Positions 9,063 to 17,501 of a DNA stretch of 64,000 nt are shown one piece after another. This DNA is from an uncultured Clostridia bacterium. Its GTDB lineage: Bacteria > Bacillota > Clostridia > Oscillospirales > Ruminococcaceae. Made by a program: the position numbers and the translations under genes. Numbering within the stretch: the first letter of the stretch is position 1; the number at the start of each line of letters is the position of its first letter. The notes below the pieces were generated by a model. That model was not told the DNA's origin, searched no databases, and worked only from the letters and a program-made list of their open reading frames with translations. The stretch covers positions 1 through 64,000 of the forward strand of contig CAMVNQ010000006.1 of NCBI GenBank assembly GCA_947168885.1, read 5' to 3'.

Positions 9063-9502
9063 CTAGTATTTTTATCGCTACACCTATTTCTGGTTTCGGG
9101 AGTTGGGAAGAATATACTTGTTTTCGTTCGGGAATGTTAAGTTTAATTCAACTACTCCGAATGCTAAATTGTAATGTGTGGTCAGAGATAGAATTAGTTA
9201 GTAGTGATTCAGACTATGATACACCTAAGCAAGCAGTATTAAATGATCTTAGAATAATTGATGAATCGAATGTATTTATTCTTATTCACCCTCAAAAAAT
9301 GCAGACTAGCACATTGTTTAAACTGGGATATGCATATTCAAGAATTAAAAAAATTATTATTGTTAGTGAAGATAAAAATTTACCATACATGGTTCGAGGA
9401 CTAGATGTACCAGGAAAACATGTTAAATATATAAATTCTAGCTCAGTCGATAAGGTCATATGCAAAGAAATATTGAATTGGGTAAACAATCTGAAACACT
9501 AA
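9059..9502 (+). CDS. Small Rossmann-type protein resembling nucleoside 2-deoxyribosyltransferase/SLOG folds
   Basis: The TTG at 9059 overlaps the TGA of the TIR gene and is preceded by GAAGGAGA at 9042-9049, so this 147-aa protein is coupled to its neighbour. It opens with a strand followed by a glycine-containing turn (IFIATPISGFGSW). It then has an acidic helix, a DESNVFILIHP strand and a 'TLFKLGYAYSR' segment. That pattern recurs in nucleoside 2-deoxyribosyltransferase-like and SLOG proteins, where the strand-turn binds a nucleotide. The C-terminal half of the upstream TIR protein has the same order of elements (DSLLIIYP, then SSVLIECGYGIALSKK), so the two may be relatives that bind the same ligand. 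In Thoeris-like systems a SLOG domain reads the TIR product. A comparable role is inferred only from this parallel. Confidence 0.6.
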   Translation: MTSIFIATPISGFGSWEEYTCFRSGMLSLIQLLRMLNCNVWSEIELVSSDSDYDTPKQAVLNDLRIIDESNVFILIHPQKMQTSTLFKLGYAYSRIKKIIIVSEDKNLPYMVRGLDVPGKHVKYINSSSVDKVICKEILNWVNNLKH

Positions 9503-9868
9503 CATACAGATTTTTCCTTTTATTGCATTAATCCGCTTTGAAATGGATTAATTACAAGTCATGAAAATGAGATAAATAGTAGATATAACTCGATAAATTT
9601 AAGCCTCGAAAAAGAACACTTTTTGAATTCCAGACGTTTCATATCGATGGTTTGTTTATTGGAAATAAAATTAATGTTGAGATGTGAGTTGCTCAAAAAA
9701 TCTAAAATGGATATCAATCACAAGACAGACAAATCCGAACCATAACGGCTCGGATTTGTTTGTTTTTTATTCAGGGAAAGCGAACTTTGGAATAGTGCTT
9801 CGTTTAGATAATCTTTTTTGTTAAAAGCAGCACCGTCAGTAAGAAATTCTGTCGGTGCTATATTTTGA
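9503..9868. other. Intergenic region with two hairpins
   Basis: No gene is seen. A GC-rich hairpin (AAATCCGA ... TCGGATTT) at 9731-9756 followed by a T-rich run looks like a rho-independent terminator on the + strand for the TIR operon. A second hairpin at 9827-9857 (AGCACCG/CGGTGCT arms, one mismatch) lies just beyond the stop of the reverse-strand DUF1998 remnant and could terminate that strand. Confidence 0.55.
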
Positions 9869-9990
9869 TCAATCGAGTGTAAATTCTGCCAATGGATCAA
9901 AATCCGTATAGTTTTTGTTCTTATATTCCATAAAAATTGCGCGCACTTTAATTCGACTCTCTGAGACATTAAATCCAATTGGCACAAAAT
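9869..9990 (-). pseudogene. Out-of-frame 40-codon C-terminal remnant behind the DUF1998 fragment
   Basis: Directly behind the DUF1998 stop, a different reverse frame gives an uninterrupted, protein-like stretch with a normal stop. It reads NFVPIGFNVSESRIK, then an RAIFMEYKNKN segment, and ends PLAEFTLD. It has no start codon with a ribosome site and no frame upstream. It is therefore either the true C-terminus of the DUF1998 protein displaced by a frameshift near 9995, or the tail of another gene joined by deletion. A reverse-strand hairpin follows at 9827-9857. Confidence 0.4.
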
Positions 9991-9993
9991 TAT

Positions 9994-10725
9994 TTAATTC
10001 TCAACTCTCTCAGCATTTCCGTCGTAGTTTTCCAGAAATTGATATGCGAGTCGTCTGTCCAGCAAGTCATGTATTTTTTGATTATAGTAATTTCTAAGAC
10101 AGTTATAACATGACGGCGAACATGTGCAGTTCTTTGTTATATCTATTGCTTTTCTGACTATTTTGGCAAATGCCTGTCCATCCTTACTGGCTATTCTTCT
10201 TACGTGTCCAGCACCGCCCGCGACAGAATCATAAAGCATTACAGCATATATCATATTGCTGTTATCAACAATTTTGTGCAGGCATCCGCTTATGTCATTT
10301 CTTTCTATGTCGAGCACAGAAGACAGCGCTTCTAAAAGAGCATACATAACAGAGATCATAACTTGTTGATTTTTAGAATCCGGATGTCGGAATACTATTC
10401 TTATAACATCGGTCTTGAAAACATGGCAAAGTTTATTTTTCTCAAGTACAACTTCACATTTCTTTCCCCAGGGCGTAAAATGCTTTTTATCCAGAGTACT
10501 CTTGTGAGAATTAAAATTTGCCTTCTCAAGGTTTTCAGAAGTGCTTTCTGCATATCCACAATGAGGACATACATAAAAGTCATCATTGCATACTACAAGG
10601 CCAAAAACACGGGCAAGAACAGATATATTGGTACTGACTATTCGCGTCTGGCTGCTGAAAGAACGGACAGGAACACAGTCGATATACTGAAATGATCTGC
10701 AATTCCGAAAAGCTATGAATTTCAA
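9994..10725 (-). pseudogene. C-terminal piece of a DUF1998-domain protein (helicase-associated, DrmB/MrfB-like)
   Basis: This 243-codon frame has a CPHCG zinc knuckle near residue 57. The hallmark DUF1998 C-terminus follows: 'LYDSVAGGAGHVRRI', then a CxCxxxCYNCLRNYYNQ cysteine cluster and 'HDLLDRRLAYQFLENY'. DUF1998 occurs at the C-terminus of long helicases or of DISARM DrmB-type proteins, which are usually over 600 aa, so the N-terminal two thirds are missing. The ATG at 10725 lies inside a hairpin (10708-10740) and lacks a convincing ribosome site, so translation is doubtful. The break coincides with the start of a block of conjugative-element genes, so insertion or deletion probably removed the rest of a defence operon. 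Confidence 0.72.
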
Positions 10726-10743
10726 AAATTTATAGCTTTTTTT
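10708..10743. terminator. Hairpin at the 5' break of the DUF1998 remnant
   Basis: Arms AAAAGCTAT-AATTT and AAATT-ATAGCTTTT flank a short loop and are followed by seven T on the + strand and a short T run on the reverse strand. It could terminate the reverse-strand gene ending at 10762. Confidence 0.55.
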
Positions 10744-10761
10744 ATTTTTCTTAAGTAGATT

Positions 10762-12357
10762 TTAGGTTCGGCAGCTATAATACAGATACATATCTTCGAT
10801 GCTATCGAATTTTGTTTCTTCAACGATCTTCCCGCCGTACATTTTTATAAAACTGTAATCGGCAAGATTTACAAAAGCAGAAATAGGCTCGTCCGTTATT
10901 TCATCGGTAGTAAAGGCAAGATCAATGTGACTCGGATCAATAGGATCAATATATTCCGCTTTCGACCCGAATTCTCTTTCAGTGTACTCGTTTATAAGCT
11001 CTAATGCCTTACGGGTAAAACGCAGAGCCGACTCTCCGACCTGGATACTACCGTCAAGAGCCTTTAGAGCGGGGTTTTCTTCCTCATACTTACGGAACTC
11101 GTTCTTGACGGTATTTACTCCATAAGAGACTGCGCCGGTTACAATTCCTTTGGTCTTGCTTACAACGGGATTTGCCGCTTTATCCGAGGGTTTCACTTGC
11201 TTCTCGAATTTCAGCCGACGTTTCGGCTTGCCCGATTTACCGTTTACAGTCTTTTCAGACTGGATAACGCGCTCGTGAGGAAGGCTGCTTTCGGCTTTCT
11301 CGGCTTTTGTCTGAGCCTTTTCGAGCTTGTGTTCTGTCCGCGCCACACGCTTTTCATAGTGTTCAATACGCCTGTCAGCTCTCTGTTCCTGTATCGTTTC
11401 GGAACTGCCAAATTGCTTGGTATCACCCTTATCCGGTTTCCTGCGTTGTTTCAGTTTTTTCGCCTTATCCTTCACGGGGGAAGAACGCTTTTCAGATAAC
11501 TTTTCCGCCGCAGCCGAACGCATTTGTAAGGATTTGCGCGTCTTATCTTCCTTGAAAACAGGCTCGTCAGTCTGTAAATCCGTATCCTCGGCAGAGGTAT
11601 CTGCCTGATCTTCATTGTCCTCGCCTTTGAACTTCGGTTTATTATGCCGTTTAGCACCTTCGGAGTTTTCGGCCTGTTCAGACTCGACCTCAGTTTCACG
11701 GAAATTGAAATCGTCGGGATTATGGCGTGAGAAATGCTTGTCGTCGGCTTTACCGTTGCTTTCTACCGTCTCAACGGTTTCAGACTCATTCTCAATACGG
11801 AATTTTTTGCGTTTGTCTGATTTACCGTCCGTATCAGCGACAACTCCGGCACGAAAGTCGAAATTCGTGGTTTTGTCCGCTGCGGGAGCGTCATCACAGC
11901 CTGCGTCCGATCTCCAATCCTCATAGAGTTCGGAACTATATTCAGTCTCCGGCTCGCTTTGCTCGGCACTATCGCTGCTATCATCGCGGGGAGTTGGCTT
12001 TTCCGGTACCACCGTTTCAGTATTCTCAACGGGCAGTGTGGGCGCGGGAGCGTTATTCTCGAAAGTCAACGGCGTTTCTTCTCTATGCGTAGCATAATCA
12101 GCCTGCAACTTCGAGCCGGTGTCCTGCTGCTCGTCTATAAAGCGAGGCTTGTGGTGTTTCGGCTGTTCTGACTGTTCCTGTGACTTGTGGTCTTTTCCAA
12201 AAAGCTCATCGGCGGGAGCCTCGGCTTTCAGAACAGCATCTTCCGCCCTTTGGCTTATTCGCGTCTCGGTGTCCTGGACGAGATTACGCTCCACAGCTCC
12301 GTCACGCGAAATCTTCAAGACCGTCTTTCCGCTTGATTTTAATGCTTTTCCTGCCAT
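10762..12357 (-). CDS. Large charged mobile-element protein of unknown function
   Basis: The 531-aa protein starts behind AGGAGGTGCG. It is highly charged and repetitive: residues about 60-300 are acidic and low-complexity, and a Lys/Arg/Glu coiled-coil-like segment follows at about 300-370 (RIEHYEKRVARTEHKLEKAQ). A short conserved-looking block (KPKRRLKFEKQ) then leads into a folded C-terminal domain from about 400. The KPKRRLKFE block and overall layout resemble proteins of conjugative elements of Clostridia (CD1107-type), which occur beside relaxase or coupling genes. No enzyme motif is visible. Its G+C is higher than in the preceding defence genes, marking a compositional boundary at about 10.7 kb. 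No other transfer gene is next to it, so it is probably a stranded piece of a larger element. Confidence 0.55.
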   Translation of the reverse strand: MAGKALKSSGKTVLKISRDGAVERNLVQDTETRISQRAEDAVLKAEAPADELFGKDHKSQEQSEQPKHHKPRFIDEQQDTGSKLQADYATHREETPLTFENNAPAPTLPVENTETVVPEKPTPRDDSSDSAEQSEPETEYSSELYEDWRSDAGCDDAPAADKTTNFDFRAGVVADTDGKSDKRKKFRIENESETVETVESNGKADDKHFSRHNPDDFNFRETEVESEQAENSEGAKRHNKPKFKGEDNEDQADTSAEDTDLQTDEPVFKEDKTRKSLQMRSAAAEKLSEKRSSPVKDKAKKLKQRRKPDKGDTKQFGSSETIQEQRADRRIEHYEKRVARTEHKLEKAQTKAEKAESSLPHERVIQSEKTVNGKSGKPKRRLKFEKQVKPSDKAANPVVSKTKGIVTGAVSYGVNTVKNEFRKYEEENPALKALDGSIQVGESALRFTRKALELINEYTEREFGSKAEYIDPIDPSHIDLAFTTDEITDEPISAFVNLADYSFIKMYGGKIVEETKFDSIEDMYLYYSCRT

Positions 12358-12388
12358 ATCGCACCTCCTTCCTCGGCAGATTTATGTA

Positions 12389-12417
12389 TTGACTTATGGA
12401 TTTATAGGTGCTATAAT
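12389..12417 (+). promoter_or_regulatory. Sigma-A type promoter for the nitroreductase
   Basis: TTGACT at 12389-12394 and TATAAT at 12412-12417 are separated by 17 bp, about 90 bp ahead of the nitroreductase start. Confidence 0.75.
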
Positions 12418-12504
12418 TATAAAAACGCTTACTGCGATAAATCATGATTTGTTGGGATATTTATTTCTAATATAAAGGCGCTAAGGTGTGAGGAGGTAAA
12501 TAAC

Positions 12505-13158
12505 ATGGATATGAAACAGGCGATGAAGGAACGACATATGGTGCGCAAGTACACAGATAAGCCAATTCCGGAGGATGTTGTTTCAAAGCTGAATGATCGG
12601 GTAAGGGAAAACAACGAGCGGTACGGTTTGTCCATCAGACTGATGACCAATGACGGCAGTGCCGTTCCCGGTGTGATTAAGCTGATTCTTGCAAAAGGAG
12701 TAAACAACTTCTTTATTATGGCAGGACCTGATGGTGCAGATGAGTTGTGTGGTTACTGCGGTGCTGATCTGATGCTATATGCACAGACGCTTGGTCTGAA
12801 TACATGGTGGGTCGGCGGTACCTATAACCGGAAAGGAGCACAGGAGAAATCCGAGGGTGCAAAACCGGTAGGAATTATCGCTGTCGGCTACGGTCAGACA
12901 CAAGGTGTCCCGCATAAAACAAAGACGACCGAACAGATCAGTTCATACGTTGGAGAAGCCCCACAATGGTTTAGGGACGGCATTGAAGCGGCACTCTTAG
13001 CGCCCACAGCGCTGGCAAAGCAGGCATTCACCATCAGCGGAACAGAAAACAAGGTATCCATCTCCTGTGATAATGGCATTTTTACCGGCGTAGATACCGG
13101 TCTTGTGAAATATCACTTTGAACTTGGAGCAGGTAAGGATTGTTTTGAATGGGTGTAA
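12505..13158 (+). CDS. Putative nitroreductase (TM1586-like)
   Basis: The 217-aa protein starts behind GAGGAGGT. It opens with the usual nitroreductase helix (MKQAMKERHMVRKYTDKPIP), in which a conserved Arg/Lys cluster contacts the FMN phosphate. It then has the 'CGADLMLYAQTLGLNTWWVGG' segment of the family and a late second half-site (APTALAKQAFTISG). The shape with two half-barrels matches the Putative_TM_nitroreductase family rather than the classic NfsB type. It probably uses NAD(P)H and FMN to reduce nitro or quinone-like compounds, but the substrate is unknown. It has its own promoter and a terminator, so it is a single-gene unit between mobile-element pieces. Confidence 0.8.
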   Translation: MDMKQAMKERHMVRKYTDKPIPEDVVSKLNDRVRENNERYGLSIRLMTNDGSAVPGVIKLILAKGVNNFFIMAGPDGADELCGYCGADLMLYAQTLGLNTWWVGGTYNRKGAQEKSEGAKPVGIIAVGYGQTQGVPHKTKTTEQISSYVGEAPQWFRDGIEAALLAPTALAKQAFTISGTENKVSISCDNGIFTGVDTGLVKYHFELGAGKDCFEWV

Positions 13159-13227
13159 TTCTTATAGATAGGCAGTACAGAAGCATAGAAGATTAGTCAA
13201 ACATATTTTGATTTATCTATGTAAAAC

Positions 13228-13261
13228 AGCCGTGTACGGAAACTCCGCACACGGCTTTTTC
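13228..13261 (+). terminator. Terminator after the nitroreductase
   Basis: Eight-bp arms AGCCGTGT and ACACGGCT are followed by TTTTT. Confidence 0.8.
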
Positions 13262-13588
13262 TTACAGCATAGCCGCCTTGTTCGACTTGACCTTGCGGAT
13301 AACGGCGATAGTGCCGAAAGCCGCCGCTGCCGCTGTTGCCGAGATAACGATGATTCTTAGCTTTCGTGCCGCTTCAAGTTTTGACAGCCCATATAACTGC
13401 GCCGTGAAATCGGTCACATCTCCGTGAGCGCCGCAGCCGAAACAATGGAAGTGGTCGGTGTACAGCTTCATCAACGGATTGCTGTCCGCGTGGAAGATGC
13501 ACCTGATGTTCCCGTTCCTGCTGCTTATGCCGTAGAGCTGCGCCGCGTCCGGTAATGCTATCTGCTCTCTGACAGTTTCAAATATCAT
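13262..13588 (-). CDS. CHC2 zinc-finger protein with hydrophobic tail
   Basis: The start ATG overlaps the TGA of the upstream small regulator (TGATG at 13586-13590), giving 108 aa. Residues 1-75 form a CHC2 primase-type zinc finger: IRCIFHAD near 29-36 and FHCFGCGAHGDVTDF near 46-60. The finger is followed by a helix (LSKLEAARKL). No TOPRIM or catalytic primase domain follows. Instead the last 30 residues are hydrophobic and Ala-rich (IIVISATAAAAAFGTIAVI) and end in basic residues, as in a single membrane anchor. Short CHC2 proteins are common in Clostridia mobile elements, where they may help replication of the element. A membrane-tailed version is unusual. Confidence 0.7.
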   Translation of the reverse strand: MIFETVREQIALPDAAQLYGISSRNGNIRCIFHADSNPLMKLYTDHFHCFGCGAHGDVTDFTAQLYGLSKLEAARKLRIIVISATAAAAAFGTIAVIRKVKSNKAAML

Positions 13589-13794
13589 CACGCCTTGCCC
13601 CCGTCGGTGATGACGGAGGACTTTCCGAAAACAGTTTCGTATAACGCTTCTTCGCTTATGAGGAATTTGTTGCCTGCTTTGAAGCACGGGAGCTGTCCGG
13701 TTTTACACATCTGACGGATACGGTATTCAGTGATACCCTCGATCAGACGAGCCGTTTCTCCAATGGTGAGCATTCTGCGCTTGTTGTTTTCCAT
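13588..13794 (-). CDS. Excisionase-like helix-turn-helix protein
   Basis: Starting at the ATG at 13794, behind AAGGAGGA, gives a 68-aa protein. The core 'LTIGETARLI...ITEYRIRQMCKTGQLPCFKAGNKFLI' is a winged helix-turn-helix of the excisionase/MerR-like kind found in recombination directionality factors and small element regulators. The stop overlaps the start of the CHC2 gene, so they form an operon. No integrase lies beside it, so its partner has been lost or is elsewhere. Confidence 0.72.
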   Translation of the reverse strand: MENNKRRMLTIGETARLIEGITEYRIRQMCKTGQLPCFKAGNKFLISEEALYETVFGKSSVITDGGKA

Positions 13795-14525
13795 AATGGA
13801 ATCCTCCTTGTACATACTGCTTACACGGCTTTGCCGTGACATATACTTTTGATATGTATCGGAAGCGGCATTTGGGGTCTTTGCTAAAATATATATCGTC
13901 CGTGACGACACAATTCGACAATCTTGGGTCAAGGCTATTGGTCTTGACGGAAAAATCGGCATATTCAATTTTCAAGGAGCCGACACGAACACTAATGGCA
14001 TAAGCGTTCGTGTAAGAATATAATAACAGGTCGGGAGGAAAATGTCAACAACTTTTTGTTATCCCCCTGTTTGAGAAAAATATCTTAAAATCGGAATATT
14101 ATACAAATATCATATTCCTAAATAGAATATATTTTGTACAAAAATCCTGTTGACTTGTCCTATTTTTTATGATATTGGAAAGCTAACATTTTCAGCGTGG
14201 TGAAGCGTGTAACTTCACCTTTGTGTGAATCTTAAATCTACTATTTGCATAAAACTGTAACCTTGAAATTGGCTGTTTTGACGTGATTTTGTATTATACT
14301 TTTCGGTACACCGAATGAGCTAAACTACCAAAAACAGGGCGTTTTTTGGTAGTTTAGTTTGACCGCATACAGCAATTGAGCTAAACATAAAAATAGTTAC
14401 AGTTTGTGATTTCTTCCTCCGAGAAAGAAAAACGGCAGCGGGATTAACCGCCACCGTCGATTTGTTCGTGTTCTCAATAATCGATGACGCCCTGTTTTGG
14501 GGCGTTATTGTCAACATATCCTGTT
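13795..14525. other. Non-coding stretch with inverted repeats
   Basis: About 730 bp hold no supportable gene. An 8-bp perfect inverted repeat (ACACGAAC/GTTCGTGT) lies at 13983-14013 and could be a recombinase or regulator site ahead of the excisionase-like gene. A 13-bp perfect inverted repeat (AAACTACCAAAAA and its complement) at 14322-14355 looks like a terminator or element end. Confidence 0.5.
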
Positions 14526-14912
14526 TCAGCAATAGATCAGCTCGTCAAGTACCGTTTCTTCTGCCTGCGCTTTCAGCGTATTCATTAAACCGACCCACTT
14601 CATCGGGTTCTCGGCTTTCAGTTTCTCTGTCACGCCTGCCGACTTCGCCATTCTCGGCAGCATCACGTTCAAGCGTTCGTTTGCGGCTTCGTCCGTGTCC
14701 GACAAGTGAGCGTTCAGAGTTCCGCGCAGGAGCATTGCCTGATAGGTCGCCCTGCGGTGCTTCTTCAAGTAGTCGAGCCGCATTAGCCCGTACTTGCCTA
14801 TTGGTTTCTGCTCCGCCAGCTCCCAATCTGGCAGATACGTCTGCGTTGCAGCGTCCAAACGGTAGGTTATGCCGTTCTCGGTCATTGTCTGTGGTAATGC
14901 TGTTGTTGTCAT
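14526..14912 (-). CDS. tnpV: Transposon-encoded protein TnpV
   Basis: Starting at the ATG at 14912, behind AAAGGAGCG, gives 128 aa. The protein has the TnpV pattern: an early 'GITYRLDAATQTYLPD' segment, then 'IGKYGLMRLDYLKKHRRATYQAMLLRGTLNAHL', and a late 'ENPMKWVGLMN' block. TnpV is carried by Tn4451-type and other mobile elements of Clostridia, and its function is not settled. No transposase or large resolvase lies beside it. It therefore marks a decayed or partial element in the 10.7-15 kb block. Confidence 0.82.
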   Translation of the reverse strand: MTTTALPQTMTENGITYRLDAATQTYLPDWELAEQKPIGKYGLMRLDYLKKHRRATYQAMLLRGTLNAHLSDTDEAANERLNVMLPRMAKSAGVTEKLKAENPMKWVGLMNTLKAQAEETVLDELIYC

Positions 14913-15290
14913 AGTCTGCGCTCCTTTCAAGCTGTGGTTGGTCTTCTCACTTTTATATAATAGCACTTTTAAGTGCCAAAGTCAAGAAGTAACTGACATT
15001 TTTTGAGAATTTCAAAATTGGGAGAAAAAAGGAGGGTGCAGGACACCTCGAAAACAGGCAAATCCGGGTAGAAAATCGTGGATTTTTCGCGTTCTGCGCC
15101 GTTCAAAATAGGCGGGTAATGATATTACCCTAACCACATATCAAAAGCGGCTTAAAGCGCGTTTTTTTTATTCGGTCTGCACCGAAGGGTGTAACGCCGC
15201 GTGACACCCTTACAAATACGACTACAAGAAATGGCTCAAGCATCTTTTTATTAAAAACACCCTTTTTAGACAAATTGCCTCAAATGTCTA
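14913..15290. other. Intergenic region, no gene seen
   Basis: No coding frame is supported. A short hairpin (AGGGTGT/ACACCCT) lies near 15186-15211. An imperfect inverted pair TAGACA...TGTCTA near 15267-15290 adjoins the TetR promoter and shares the AGACAAA half-site seen ahead of the oleate hydratase gene. Confidence 0.45.
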
Positions 15291-15320
15291 TTTACAAACC
15301 GATGTAAAATGAGTTATAAT
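15291..15320 (+). promoter_or_regulatory. TetR gene promoter overlapped by a TTTACA/TGTAAA palindrome
   Basis: TTTACA at 15291-15296 and TATAAT at 15315-15320 are 18 bp apart. The -35 is one arm of TTTACA-N6-TGTAAA, which would let a dimeric regulator block the promoter. Autoregulation by the adjacent TetR protein is inferred. Confidence 0.6.
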
Positions 15321-15370
15321 AAAAATATATATTGCCTTTCCCAAAAAGTGAAATATGGCAGGTGATCACA

Positions 15371-15934
15371 ATGACCAATCTTACCAAAGAAGCGATAAAG
15401 GAATGTTTTGTAACATTATTGGAAAAGAAACCGTACAATCAGATAACAGTTAAGGATATTGTCGAGGAATGTGGAATCAACAGAAATTCGTTTTATTATC
15501 ATTATGCCGATCTCGCTGCTGTTGCGGAAGAAGTCGTTATGGAGAACGCAGACAAAATAATAGCGGAACACCCTTCGATATGCTCACTTGAAGTATTCCT
15601 TGATACAGTCATAAACTTTGTACTTGACAATAAAAAGACCGTTTTACACCTATACAATTCGGTAAGGCGTGATATGTTTGAGCTGTATTTGTGGAAGGTC
15701 TGCGAACATTGCTCCGAAGCCTATATCGGCAGCCTTATTTCAGCACACAACATCGGAGATGCAGAGCGAAAGCTGATAATAAATCATTTCAAATGCGCCG
15801 GATTCGGAGAAGTTCTCGGTTGGCTGAATGACGGTATGAAAAATGACATAAAGCAGCAAAACGCACTTATATGTGAGCTTAAACGGGGTATGACTGAAGA
15901 AATGGTCGAGAGATGCGAACGAATTAAGAAGTGA
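15371..15934 (+). CDS. TetR/AcrR family transcriptional regulator
   Basis: The ATG at 15371 follows AGGTGATC and gives 187 aa. Residues 1-50 are the standard TetR DNA-binding domain: a first helix (KEAIKECFVTLLEKKP), then 'ITVKDIVEECGINRNSFYYHYADLAAV' with the helix-turn-helix and the conserved Tyr-rich junction. The C-terminal ligand domain (about 60-187) is all-helical and ends in Lys. It is transcribed toward two membrane proteins and an oleate hydratase, which suggests that it senses a fatty acid or membrane-active compound and controls that group. The palindrome over its own promoter fits autorepression. The ligand is a guess from the neighbours. Confidence 0.85.
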   Translation: MTNLTKEAIKECFVTLLEKKPYNQITVKDIVEECGINRNSFYYHYADLAAVAEEVVMENADKIIAEHPSICSLEVFLDTVINFVLDNKKTVLHLYNSVRRDMFELYLWKVCEHCSEAYIGSLISAHNIGDAERKLIINHFKCAGFGEVLGWLNDGMKNDIKQQNALICELKRGMTEEMVERCERIKK

Positions 15935-15956
15935 ATTTTATTGTAATGAAGAGTAA

Positions 15957-15988
15957 ACAGACACTGCCGCAGCGGTGTCTGTTTTTTA
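15957..15988 (+). terminator. Terminator after the TetR gene
   Basis: Arms AACAGACAC and GTGTCTGTT around a short loop are followed by a T run. Confidence 0.8.
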
Positions 15989-16100
15989 TACAATTCAATA
16001 CTAATGACGGTTTTTCGTACACCGGAACGGGGTTGACCGTTTATTTTTGCAAATGTAAATGCTATAATAAAGACACAAAGCAAATAAGGAGTTGGTCGAT

Positions 16101-16694
16101 ATGCGTTCTGTAATACCGATGAAAGCCGCCAAGACCGGCTACATCATTATATCTGCCATATTTGTAGTCATAGGTGCTGTAATGACAGCGCTGCCGGAAA
16201 TGCTCACCAAAGAAGCCGGGATGTGTAATCTGATAGGTATTGCAATGACAGCCTTCGGTGTGATAAAACTTGTGGGTTATTTCTCGAAAGACCCGTTCAG
16301 ACTCGCTTTTCAGTACGATCTCGCGTCCGGTATTCTGATGATAGCACTCGGTATAGCTGCCTTGTCCCACCCTGACACTTTTATTGAAGTAATAGGCGCG
16401 ATACTCGGTGTATGCATACTGTCAGACGGTCTGTTCAAGGTGCAGATTGCAATAGACGCACGGACTTTCGGAATAGAAAAATGGTGGTCGATAGCAGCAG
16501 CTGCTGTTCTACCGATAATAACGGGATTTGTGTTGATAATAAACCCGGATGCAAAGGTCACTGTAATTTCAGCACTTCTCGGAGCATCATTCATTTTTGA
16601 AGGAGCAATGAATCTGATAACAGTGATTATTGCTGTCAGAATAGTACAAGCTCGCTATCCGTCATTCACGTCAGACAGTGACGGAATTGATTGA
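16101..16694 (+). CDS. HdeD-like (DUF308) membrane protein
   Basis: The ATG at 16101 sits nine bases behind AAGGAG, whereas a TTG nine bases upstream would touch that site, so I prefer 197 aa. Six evenly spaced hydrophobic helices cover the protein. They alternate with short polar loops in the repeated 'GILMIALGIAALSHP' style of the HdeD/DUF308 family, whose members are linked to acid or envelope stress. A -10 like TATAAT at 16063-16068 lies 33 bp upstream. The gene sits between the TetR regulator and an oleate hydratase, consistent with a membrane-stress group. Confidence 0.75.
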   Translation: MRSVIPMKAAKTGYIIISAIFVVIGAVMTALPEMLTKEAGMCNLIGIAMTAFGVIKLVGYFSKDPFRLAFQYDLASGILMIALGIAALSHPDTFIEVIGAILGVCILSDGLFKVQIAIDARTFGIEKWWSIAAAAVLPIITGFVLIINPDAKVTVISALLGASFIFEGAMNLITVIIAVRIVQARYPSFTSDSDGID

Positions 16695-16799
16695 AAACGG
16701 AAAACGGTGCCGCTTCAATGAAGCCGTTTTGTGTGCAGAAGTTGGGGAGTATAGGCGGCACTCCCCCGCTTCGTCAAATAATATAAGGGAGTGCTTTAT

Positions 16800-17432
16800 A
16801 TGAGAGAAAATCTGAATACCGATATAATAATGATAACGATAATGTCTTTTCTCGGCTTTTGCATTGAAGATGCGTGGATGCTGTTCAGATATTCATACAT
16901 AGACAACAGAAATATGCACTTACCGTTTTTGCTCGGTTACGGGCTGCTTATGACAGGAGTTTATTATATAGTTGGAACGCCGGACAATATTTTCGGTAAT
17001 ATATCGGAAGGACTGACATTATACTACCCGATAGACCGTATCGTGTATTTTCTGCTTTGTATGCTTGTCGTCTCCGCCGGAGAGATAGCACTCGGAACAT
17101 TTGTGGAAAAGACCGGAGGTTATGAATACTGGAATTATTCGCAGGTACCGCTTCACATCACCAAATATACATCAATACCGACATCAGCGGGATTCGCGCT
17201 GCTAATGACAGTTTTTATGGGACATTTCTATGTACCGATGAGAGAAAGTGTCGATAACATTTCAGCCGATATTCCTTCAGCCTACATCATTATGATATCT
17301 GCACTTCTTATAATAGATTTCATTTCGAGCTTTAACAGAATGTACAGCTGTGGAGGAACAAATGAGCTGTGGAAGCTGAATGTACCGGAGGTCAGAGATC
17401 CTATCAAAGACCTGCTGCACATACAGCATTAA
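16800..17432 (+). CDS. CmpB-type putative ABC transporter membrane protein
   Basis: The ATG at 16800 follows AAGGGAG and gives 210 aa. The protein has about five membrane helices and the family pattern 'SFLGFCIEDAWMLF', 'LPFLLGYGLLMTG', 'GTFVEKTGGYEYWNYS'. The last of these matches the conserved W-(E/N)-Y segment of PF06541 (ABC_trans_CmpB). Despite the name, transport function is not established and no ATPase is encoded nearby. It follows the HdeD-like gene and precedes oleate hydratase on the same strand, and it may share regulation with them. Confidence 0.72.
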   Translation: MRENLNTDIIMITIMSFLGFCIEDAWMLFRYSYIDNRNMHLPFLLGYGLLMTGVYYIVGTPDNIFGNISEGLTLYYPIDRIVYFLLCMLVVSAGEIALGTFVEKTGGYEYWNYSQVPLHITKYTSIPTSAGFALLMTVFMGHFYVPMRESVDNISADIPSAYIIMISALLIIDFISSFNRMYSCGGTNELWKLNVPEVRDPIKDLLHIQH

Positions 17433-17501
17433 CTATCTTATTGGCGGGTGCAGGATCATAGTTTAACCTCGCCTTCTGATATAACCGGATAAAGTGCTGT
17501 T

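Noticed and set aside
11197-12171. Several + strand frames opposite the charged mobile-element protein
   Set aside because: All are shadows caused by the codon bias of the reverse-strand gene.
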